36,687 nt of DNA. Source: an uncultured Pelagibacteraceae bacterium (GTDB lineage: Bacteria > Pseudomonadota > Alphaproteobacteria > Pelagibacterales > Pelagibacteraceae). The position numbers and the translations under genes were made by a program. Shown in pieces: positions 23,330 through 29,977 of the stretch; within the stretch, counting starts at the first letter, position 1, and each line of letters starts with the position of its first letter. The stretch spans positions 1 through 36,687 of the forward strand of contig CACFLX010000011.1 of the NCBI GenBank assembly GCA_902567235.1, in the 5' to 3' direction. A model generated the notes under the pieces. The model was not told the origin of the DNA. It worked only from the letters and a program-made list of their open reading frames with translations, and searched no databases.

Positions 23330-25783
23330 ATGAAAAAAATTCTGATTGCAAACCGTGGGGAAATTGCCTGTAGAATTATCGATAGTTGTAAAAAACTTAA
23401 GTTTCACTCAATAGCGGTTTATTCTGATATAGATAAAAACAGTAAACATGTAAGAAAAGCTGATGAGTCAATTCACATCGGTGCATCGAAAGCTCAGGAA
23501 AGCTATTTAAATGCAGATAAAATAATTGAAGCAGCCAAAAAATTAAAAGCTGACGCTATTCACCCTGGTTATGGCTTTTTAGCAGAAAACGAAAAATTTG
23601 CCCAAAAAGTAATTGACTCTGGAATTATTTGGATAGGACCTAAACCAAATACAATTGTCTCAATGGGTAACAAGGATATAGCAAGGGATTTAGCTTTAAA
23701 AAGTAATTTACCTATTTGTCCAGGCTTAAATAATAAGGATTTAGAAAAAGAAGATTTAGAAACAAAATGCAATGAAATTGGTTTTCCTATTCTAGTAAAA
23801 GCTAGTGCAGGAGGAGGCGGAATAGGAATGCAAATTGTTAATGATTATGGAGAATTAATTAAATCTATAGAAAAAACAAAAAATTTAGCTAAGAAAGCTT
23901 TTGGTAACAGTGACGTATTTTTAGAAAAATTTATAAAAAATGCAAGACATATAGAAATACAAATATTTGGTTTTGGTAAAAAAAAAGCTGTGCATTTTTT
24001 TGAAAGAGATTGTTCTATACAAAGAAGATTTCAAAAAATTATAGAAGAAAGTCCAGCACCAAAAATAGATAGAAAAATTTTAAATGAAATGGCACAAAGT
24101 GCAGTTAACTTTGCAAGCAATCAAAATTATGAAGGTGCTGGAACAATAGAATTTATCTACGATGTGGATGAAAAAAAATTCTACTTTTTAGAAATGAATA
24201 CAAGAATTCAAGTAGAGCATCCTGTAACTGAAAGTATAACTAATTCAGACCTAGTAGAAATGCAAATTAAGTTTGCATTGGGTATTAATCTTGATTTAAC
24301 AGAACAAAATAAAATTAATAAGAACGGTCATGCAGTTGAATGTAGATTGTATGCAGAAGATCCTTCAAAAAACTTTCTGCCCTCTCCAGGAAAAATTACA
24401 AAACTTAAAATTCCAAACATAGGTTTAACAAATATTAGGTTAGATATTGGTGTTGATGAGGGAGATGAAATATCTTTTTATTACGATCCGATGATTGCAA
24501 AGATCATTTCTAAAAGTGCAAATAGAACTGAAAGTATTAATAACATGATAAATTTTTTAAAAGATTTTGAAATCGAAGGTATTAAAACAAATAAATCTTT
24601 TTTGATATCTGTTCTACAAAATAAAACTTTTGAGGATGCAGACTTTAATACAAAATTTATTGAAAATAATTTAACTTTATTTACAGAAAAAAAAGAAATT
24701 AACAAAAAAGACAAGCAGCAAAATAAAAATAATGAACAAAAATATAGCGACGAAGATGTAAAAGCATTTGAAAAAATTATTTCAAAAACTCCAAAAATTA
24801 AAAATGGTCAAGATTATACAGATAAAGATTTAAAGGAATTTGAAAATATAGTTTCGTCAAAAAATAATAAGAAGAAAACTAATGAGAAAACTGAAGTAAA
24901 TAACGTTCCAGGCAAAATTTACGATACTCCTAAGTTCTTACCTGCTGGTGATAAATATATGCTTATTGAATTTGGAAACGTAATGAATTTAGAGCTAAAT
25001 TTTACCGCTCAAAATCTAGCAAAGGCAATAAAAGACCATAAAGTTAAAGGTGTTTACGAAACATCTCCATGTTTTGCTTCTATGATAGTTCATTATGAAC
25101 CTGAAGAAATAAAATTTAATGAATTAAAAAATGAACTCATATCCCTAATCAACTCATTAGGGCCTTCAGATGAAATAGAAATAAATAGTAGAATCTTTTC
25201 TTTTCCAACTGTTTATTTAGATAAATGGACCAAGGAATGTATTGAAGATTATTCAAATAAAATAGCTAAAAAGAAGCCTGATCCTGAACTTATAACAGAA
25301 TTAAATAATCTCGAAAATATTGATCAATTTGTAAGAGTTCATTCAAGTACAGAATATTGGGTGGCTGCAATAGGTTTTTGGCCAGGTCTTCCGTTTATGA
25401 TGGCTCTTGATCCAAGATGTAAGCTGACTGTTCCAAAATATAACCCTCCAAGAACTTGGACTCCAAAAGGAACTGTTGGCATGGGTGGTGCTTCAACTTG
25501 TATTTACCCAGATCGTTTACCAGGTGGTTATCAAATTTTTGGAATTATCCCTGTTCCTATATGGGATACCAAAAAAAGTTTTCCAGTATTTGAAAATAAC
25601 ATATGTCTTTTTCAACCTGGTGACAGAGTAAAATTTGTACCTACTACTTATGAAGAGTTTGACCATGTATCAAACAAAATAAAAGATGGAACATATAATT
25701 ATAATATTGTTGAATATCAAAAATTCTCCGTAAAAAATTATAAAAGTTGGTTAAAAACGATTGACCATTCAAAGAGGTTTTAA
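23330..25783 (+). CDS. Biotin carboxylase fused to PxpB (KipI) through a repeat-bearing linker
   Basis: 817 aa. Residues 1-445 are a complete biotin carboxylase, with I-A-N-R-G-E-I-A at the start, H-P-G-Y-G-F-L-A-E-N, the ATP-grasp glycine loop A-S-A-G-G-G-G-I-G, and M-N-T-R-I-Q-V-E-H. Residues about 450-525 are a Lys/Asn-rich linker holding two copies of Y-[S/T]-D-x-D-x-K-x-F-E-x-I (472-483 and 496-507), the motif repeated in the 170-residue protein. Residues about 528-800 are a PxpB/KipI domain, with F-W-P-G-L-P-F-M, P-R-T-W-T-P-K-G-T-V-G-M-G-G, I-Y-P and L-P-G-G-Y. Biotin carboxylase next to KipI-like and KipA-like units is the layout of urea carboxylase, split here into separate chains. 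It should charge the small carrier with CO2 using ATP and present it to the PxpB/PxpC site. Confidence 0.9.
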   Translation: MKKILIANRGEIACRIIDSCKKLKFHSIAVYSDIDKNSKHVRKADESIHIGASKAQESYLNADKIIEAAKKLKADAIHPGYGFLAENEKFAQKVIDSGIIWIGPKPNTIVSMGNKDIARDLALKSNLPICPGLNNKDLEKEDLETKCNEIGFPILVKASAGGGGIGMQIVNDYGELIKSIEKTKNLAKKAFGNSDVFLEKFIKNARHIEIQIFGFGKKKAVHFFERDCSIQRRFQKIIEESPAPKIDRKILNEMAQSAVNFASNQNYEGAGTIEFIYDVDEKKFYFLEMNTRIQVEHPVTESITNSDLVEMQIKFALGINLDLTEQNKINKNGHAVECRLYAEDPSKNFLPSPGKITKLKIPNIGLTNIRLDIGVDEGDEISFYYDPMIAKIISKSANRTESINNMINFLKDFEIEGIKTNKSFLISVLQNKTFEDADFNTKFIENNLTLFTEKKEINKKDKQQNKNNEQKYSDEDVKAFEKIISKTPKIKNGQDYTDKDLKEFENIVSSKNNKKKTNEKTEVNNVPGKIYDTPKFLPAGDKYMLIEFGNVMNLELNFTAQNLAKAIKDHKVKGVYETSPCFASMIVHYEPEEIKFNELKNELISLINSLGPSDEIEINSRIFSFPTVYLDKWTKECIEDYSNKIAKKKPDPELITELNNLENIDQFVRVHSSTEYWVAAIGFWPGLPFMMALDPRCKLTVPKYNPPRTWTPKGTVGMGGASTCIYPDRLPGGYQIFGIIPVPIWDTKKSFPVFENNICLFQPGDRVKFVPTTYEEFDHVSNKIKDGTYNYNIVEYQKFSVKNYKSWLKTIDHSKRF

Positions 25784-25790
25784 ATAAAAT

Positions 25791-26918
25791 ATGGTTCAAG
25801 TAATTAAAAAAGGTTTAGAAACATCCGTTCAGGATTATCCTGGAAGAATTGGAACTTTAAATCAAGGTTTTCCTTCCTCAGGTCCAATGGATAGTTGGTC
25901 TTTTAGGCTTGCAAATATTTTAGTGGAAAATGAATCTGGAGCAGCTGCATTAGAGTGTCAGTTTATGGGTCCAACACTTAAATTTGATAGTGATAGAATT
26001 ATTGCAATAACTGGAGCTAACATGCATCCAAAGATAGATGGAAAGCTTGTTCCATTGTGGGAAAGTTTGGCAGTCAAAAAAGATCAAATTTTAGAAATGT
26101 CATATGCAACAATAGGTGCAAGAGCTTACATTGCCTTTTCTGGTGGGATAAATACCACGCCTTGGCTTGGCTCAAGATCTACTTTTCACAAAGCAGGGGT
26201 TGGTGGAATAGACGGTAAAGCAATACAAGATGGTCAAATTATTCCTTTAAATAAATCTAAGTCATATCCTGGAAGAAAAATTAAAAAAGATTCTATCCCA
26301 GTAATGTCTACAAATAAAAAATGGTCAATAGAAGTTGTTAAAGGACCAAATGATGATTGGGTAGATGACAAAGGTCATAAAATGTTTTTAAATGCTGACT
26401 GGAAACTTCAGTCTAAAAGTGACAGAACAGGATATAGGTTAGATGGGCCAAAATGGTCTTTTGCTGAAAAAGCAACTAATAAAGGATTAGAGCATGGAAC
26501 TTTTCCTTCGAACATTATTGATCAAGGATATCCTGCAGGAGCTATAAACTTGGCTGGACAAACTCCAATTATATTAGTCAATGACGGTCCTAGTATGGGT
26601 GGATTTATTGTTCCTTACACTGTTCCTTCTGCATCTTTTTGGAAACTTGGCCAAGCAAAACCAGGTGATAGTTTTAATTTTGTTAAAATATCTGTTGATA
26701 AAGCTCAAGAATTACGATCAGAACAAACTCAAATTTGTACTGAAATTAGTGTGATATCGTCAAAAAAAGGTACTGATTTAAATGACAAAAAGAAAAAAAT
26801 TAAAATTGATCATATAAAGATTGTTGATTTTGACAAAGAAAGAATGAATGAAAAAATAAGAACTAAATTAATGGAAAGAAGAGGAATGAAATCAATTAAA
26901 ATTAGATATTTTGATTAG
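25791..26918 (+). CDS. pxpC: PxpC (KipA) carboxyltransferase-type subunit with a shared C-terminal tail
   Basis: 375 aa. Residues 1-320 are a normal PxpC/KipA domain, from V-I-K-K-G-L-E-T-S-V-Q-D-Y-P-G-R through G-F-P-S-S-G-P-M-D, I-A-I-T-G-A-N, G-R-A-Y-I-A-F-S-G-G-I and P-I-I-L-V-N-D-G-P-S-M-G-G-F. With PxpB it forms the site related to the carboxyltransferase part of urea carboxylase. Residues 333-375 are an extra basic tail containing I-K-I-V-D-F-D-K-E and ending I-K-I-R-Y-F-D. It matches the end of the 170-residue protein and resembles the end of the transporter ATPase. The final 24 nt, including the stop, are about 20/24 identical to the end of the 170-residue gene. It begins 7 nt after the fusion gene. 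Confidence 0.9.
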   Translation: MVQVIKKGLETSVQDYPGRIGTLNQGFPSSGPMDSWSFRLANILVENESGAAALECQFMGPTLKFDSDRIIAITGANMHPKIDGKLVPLWESLAVKKDQILEMSYATIGARAYIAFSGGINTTPWLGSRSTFHKAGVGGIDGKAIQDGQIIPLNKSKSYPGRKIKKDSIPVMSTNKKWSIEVVKGPNDDWVDDKGHKMFLNADWKLQSKSDRTGYRLDGPKWSFAEKATNKGLEHGTFPSNIIDQGYPAGAINLAGQTPIILVNDGPSMGGFIVPYTVPSASFWKLGQAKPGDSFNFVKISVDKAQELRSEQTQICTEISVISSKKGTDLNDKKKKIKIDHIKIVDFDKERMNEKIRTKLMERRGMKSIKIRYFD

Positions 26919-26935
26919 ATAGATTAAAGATATTT

Positions 26936-27154
26936 ATGACAACAGAAGTTAAAACAACTGTACCTGGAAATATGTGGAAAGTTTTAGTTAAAGAAGGTGA
27001 TACAGTTAAAAAAGGAGATACATTATTTATTATGGAAGTAATGAAAACAGAAGTACATCATGACTCACCAGTTGATGGAACAGTAATAAAAGTTAATGTT
27101 GTGAATGATCAGGAAGGTATTGACCCAGATACAGTTGCGGTAATAATTGAATGA
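26936..27154 (+). CDS. Stand-alone biotin carboxyl carrier protein
   Basis: 72-aa biotinyl/lipoyl-attachment domain with almost nothing else. The biotinylation site is Lys37 in M-E-V-M-K-T-E, where A-M-K-M is more usual. P-G-N-M-W-K-V near residue 10 and S-P-V-D-G-T-V-I form the two halves of the barrel. It lacks the long Ala/Pro-rich N-terminal part of the acetyl-CoA carboxylase carrier. It presumably swings carboxybiotin between the biotin carboxylase domain and the PxpB/PxpC site encoded just upstream. It lies 17 nt after pxpC, and the next small gene overlaps its stop (ATGA). Confidence 0.88.
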   Translation: MTTEVKTTVPGNMWKVLVKEGDTVKKGDTLFIMEVMKTEVHHDSPVDGTVIKVNVVNDQEGIDPDTVAVIIE

Positions 27155-27351
27155 CAAATAAGAAAGTTGAATACTTAAAATTAATCAAAAATCTTTCAGA
27201 TGATATAGGTATATCTGAAGAAGAAACAAAAAGTTTGGTTGATATTGCGTTATCTTCTACAGACCGAAGATATGTAAATTACGAGGAACTAAAAGATGAA
27301 ATTACAACTTTTCTAGTAATCAATATATTTTCTTTAATTTGTAAATTATAA
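27151..27351 (+). CDS. Small unknown protein at the end of the carboxylase operon
   Basis: 66 aa, no family recognised. The ATG overlaps the biotin carrier stop (ATGA at 27151-27154), the usual sign of a translated, coupled gene. The first ~50 residues are charged and look helical (K-V-E-Y-L-K-L-I-K, S-E-E-E-T-K-S-L-V-D-I-A-L). The last 12 are hydrophobic (L-V-I-N-I-F-S-L-I-C). It could be a small accessory subunit. It lacks the Y-x3-D-x3-F repeat and the shared tail. Chance translation remains possible. Confidence 0.45.
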   Translation: MTNKKVEYLKLIKNLSDDIGISEEETKSLVDIALSSTDRRYVNYEELKDEITTFLVINIFSLICKL

Positions 27352-27356
27352 ATCTT

Positions 27357-27950
27357 ATGCAAGACCAAATGATATTATACAATGGTCCAAATTCTCCCTT
27401 TGGAAGAAAGACTAAAATTACAGCTTTAGTACAAGAAATTAATTTAGAAGAAAAAATTATAAATGTATATGAATCTGATTTTTTAGATAAACATAATCCA
27501 TTGAGAAAAATTCCAACACTTCTAGTTGGACAGGAATCAATTACAGATAGTGATAATATATGTTTATACCTAGATTCGATTTCAAAAAAAAATACTTTGT
27601 TTCCAAAAAAAAATTATTGGCAAATAATGAATGTAACTTCTATCGCTAATGGTTTAATGGAAGCAGTGTTAGAAAGAAGAATGGAAACTATAAGACCAGA
27701 AAATGAAAAGAGTAAAAATTTTATTAGTAAACAAGAAATTAGGATTAAAAGAACCATTGAATGGCTAGAAAGTAATTGGAACAATTATGATGAAAATAAT
27801 TTAACTATGGATCAAATAACAATAGGATGTGCGCTAGATTATACAATCTTTAGATACAATGATGAGTGGAAAAAAAATAATAAAGATCTATCTGCCTGGT
27901 TTGAAAAATTTATAAAAAATCAATTTATGAAATCAACAGTTCCAGTTTAA
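27357..27950 (+). CDS. Glutathione S-transferase-like protein
   Basis: 197 aa with a thioredoxin-like N-terminal domain (L-Y-N-G-P-N-S-P-F-G-R-K near residues 7-18, with a Ser/Phe rather than a Cys in the active-site turn). N-P-L-R-K-I-P-T-L-L contains the cis-Pro that binds glutathione, I-T-D-S-D-N-I-C-L-Y-L is the glutathione-binding turn, and a helical C-terminal domain follows. It may start at Met5 (27369). It follows the small operon-end gene by 5 nt and is probably the last gene of this transcript. Its 3' end lies 2 nt from the convergent metallo-hydrolase gene. A detoxifying or ring-opening glutathione transferase is possible; the substrate is unknown. Confidence 0.8.
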   Translation: MQDQMILYNGPNSPFGRKTKITALVQEINLEEKIINVYESDFLDKHNPLRKIPTLLVGQESITDSDNICLYLDSISKKNTLFPKKNYWQIMNVTSIANGLMEAVLERRMETIRPENEKSKNFISKQEIRIKRTIEWLESNWNNYDENNLTMDQITIGCALDYTIFRYNDEWKKNNKDLSAWFEKFIKNQFMKSTVPV

Positions 27951-27952
27951 AA

Positions 27953-28789
27953 CTAATCGTAATAAAACATTGGAGCTTTTTTCCAATCTAACCAAGTAAC
28001 TGGATCATGACCCCAAACAACTTTTGCATTATATTCTTTTGCAACTTGTCTTAATTTTTTAACTGAATCTGCAGCATCAGATGAAGATGCTACTAAACCT
28101 GGTAAGCATTTATCACACCAATGGTCTCCTGTATAACATGCATCACCGGTAAATAACATATAACCAGTTTTAGGTAGATTAACTAATACAGATTGATGAC
28201 CTGGTGTATGCCCAGGTGTAAATATTAATTTTATAACTCCATCTCCATAAACATCATAAAAATCTGTTTTTCTTCCCTGTAAAAACTTCCAACGTATATT
28301 TGGTTTATCAAAGTCTGCTTTTATATAAGCCGGTTGCGAAAACCAATCTGGATTATAAGCATAATCATATTCTACCTTTTGAGTGATGTGTGTTGCATTT
28401 GGAAAATGCCCTATAGCACCTGAATGATCAAGATGAAGATGTGTTTGTATAACATATTTAACATCTTCAGGATTCGTATTAACGCTTTTTACCATGTCTT
28501 TACACCATTCTGACGCTTTCATAACTGGGTCGTAAGCCTCAACAACATGGCCCCAGTGTTTGTGTTTATCAAGCGCTGCCTCTATTGGCATTCCTCCATC
28601 AATAATTACGTCTCCTTCTGGATGTTTGATTAAAAACCATGGCACGGGAATTTCATAAGGTTCTTCGCCTTGATTCATTTTTATAAATTTTAATTTTGTT
28701 TTTATTACACCTGTTTGGAACATGTATAATTTAATACCAGTATTAAACTTTGTTGTTTGTTCAAAAATATCTTTATCTTTTTCTTTCAT
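27953..28789 (-). CDS. Metallo-beta-lactamase-fold lactonase, AttM/BlcC-like
   Basis: 278-aa soluble hydrolase. The dinuclear metal site is visible as His117, His119, Asp121 and His122 in T-H-L-H-L-D-H-S-G. A further His is in T-P-G-H-T-P-G-H-Q, an Asp in F-T-G-D-A-C-Y and a late His in W-G-H-D-P. The pattern is that of N-acyl-homoserine and gamma-butyrolactone lactonases (AiiA, AttM/BlcC). It is 12 nt downstream of an iron-type alcohol dehydrogenase, which recalls the Agrobacterium blcABC (attKLM) operon where lactonase and hydroxybutyrate dehydrogenase degrade gamma-butyrolactone. A catabolic lactonase is therefore more likely than signal quenching, but that is inference. Confidence 0.82.
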   Translation of the reverse strand: MKEKDKDIFEQTTKFNTGIKLYMFQTGVIKTKLKFIKMNQGEEPYEIPVPWFLIKHPEGDVIIDGGMPIEAALDKHKHWGHVVEAYDPVMKASEWCKDMVKSVNTNPEDVKYVIQTHLHLDHSGAIGHFPNATHITQKVEYDYAYNPDWFSQPAYIKADFDKPNIRWKFLQGRKTDFYDVYGDGVIKLIFTPGHTPGHQSVLVNLPKTGYMLFTGDACYTGDHWCDKCLPGLVASSSDAADSVKKLRQVAKEYNAKVVWGHDPVTWLDWKKAPMFYYD

Positions 28790-28801
28790 ATATATTTTAT
28801 T

Positions 28802-29971
28802 CTACCAAGCTGAATGATAAATGTTAAGTGCGTCTTTTTCTGTCACCTCTCTTGGATTGTTAACTAACAATCTTGTTTGTTTCATTGCATCTTTTGCCAT
28901 TTTTTCACACGCATTTTTAGGAATATCCACTTCTCTTAACTTTTGTGGTAATCCTAATTTTTTTGATAAACTTTCTAATTTATCTATAAATTCTGCACAT
29001 ACAGATTGAGCTCCTCTATTAGTATCTATTTCTGGAAAAACATATGGAGCTAGTTCGGCATAATCTTTTGAAGCTTTTGAATCTACACTATTGAACCTTA
29101 GGACATATGGTAACACCAAAGAATTTGAAAGTCCGTGAGAAACATGAAAAGTTCCACCAATCGGATATGCAAGAGCATGGACTGCTGCAACTGGAGAATT
29201 AGCAAACGCTTTGCCAGCTAACATTGCTCCTATTAACATATTTCCTCTTGCTTCAACATTTGAACCTTCAAATACTGCCCTCTCTATAGATCCACCAAGT
29301 AATTTTAAAGCTTCTATTGATAACATTTTTGAAATAGGATTATTATTTTTACTTGAAGATGCGTATGCTTCAATTGCATGGACCATAGCATCAATTCCTG
29401 TTGCTGCTGTAGTGCCTGCTGGAAGACCTAAAGTTAAATCAGGATCTAATATAGCTAAATCAGGTAATATTATTGATGAAGAAACTCCTTTTTTTTCTTC
29501 CTCTCCAACAGTTATAATTGATACAGGTGTAACTTCTGATCCTGTGCCTGCAGTAGTTGGAATTAAAACAAGAGGTAAGCGTGGTCCTTTTGCGTTTGCA
29601 ACTCCCCATGCTTCTTCTAAATTTTCACCAGAGCCAAGTATTAAAGCTGTAAGTTTAGCTACATCCATGGAAGAGCCTCCTCCAAAACCAATAACACCTG
29701 TTGCTTTAATTTTTTTTCCAACTTCAATTGCTTTAAGAAGAGTTTTTTTGGAAGGATCTGCTTCAACATCATCAAAAATTTCAACAGAACTAATTTTTTT
29801 TAATTCTTTTAAAGTTTGATCTGTTAAGCCCAATGACATTAGACCTTTATCGGTGATAAAAAGAATACTTTGACCTAGTTTATTGGAAATTTCATTACAT
29901 GAATCTTTTGCTTGACCGCTTCCATAACGAAGACCAGGTGTTGTATTAAATTGAAAAGAATTTAAAGTCAT
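28802..29971 (-). CDS. Iron-containing (group III) alcohol dehydrogenase, BlcB/AttL-like
   Basis: 389-aa NAD(P)-dependent enzyme. The cofactor motif is G-F-G-G-G-S-S-M-D-V-A-K, and P-T-T-A-G-T-G-S-E-V-T follows. Metal ligands are in D-A-M-V-H-A-I-E-A-Y (Asp and His) and in A-V-H-A-L-A-Y-P-I-G-G-T-F-H-V-S-H-G (two His). The family includes gamma-hydroxybutyrate and 1,3-propanediol dehydrogenases and maleylacetate reductases. Next to an AttM/BlcC-like lactonase it probably oxidises a hydroxyacid such as 4-hydroxybutyrate to the semialdehyde. It is 6 nt downstream of the symporter gene in the same operon. Confidence 0.9.
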   Translation of the reverse strand: MTLNSFQFNTTPGLRYGSGQAKDSCNEISNKLGQSILFITDKGLMSLGLTDQTLKELKKISSVEIFDDVEADPSKKTLLKAIEVGKKIKATGVIGFGGGSSMDVAKLTALILGSGENLEEAWGVANAKGPRLPLVLIPTTAGTGSEVTPVSIITVGEEEKKGVSSSIILPDLAILDPDLTLGLPAGTTAATGIDAMVHAIEAYASSSKNNNPISKMLSIEALKLLGGSIERAVFEGSNVEARGNMLIGAMLAGKAFANSPVAAVHALAYPIGGTFHVSHGLSNSLVLPYVLRFNSVDSKASKDYAELAPYVFPEIDTNRGAQSVCAEFIDKLESLSKKLGLPQKLREVDIPKNACEKMAKDAMKQTRLLVNNPREVTEKDALNIYHSAW

Positions 29972-29977
29972 AAATTA

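Noticed and set aside
18765..26915. The shared tails as encapsulin or microcompartment targeting peptides
   Set aside because: No encapsulin or shell-protein gene is in the window. One tail is on a membrane transporter's ATPase, which does not fit cargo loading. Kept only as a general docking-tag idea.
27953..28789. Quorum-quenching acyl-homoserine lactonase
   Set aside because: No quorum-sensing genes are nearby. The adjacent iron-type dehydrogenase and the catabolic operon make a gamma-butyrolactone-type substrate more likely, so I did not call signal quenching.
29211..29819. 202-codon plus-strand frame opposite the iron-type alcohol dehydrogenase
   Set aside because: The minus-strand gene has full catalytic motifs. 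The plus-strand frame has none and no start context, so it is a mirror frame.
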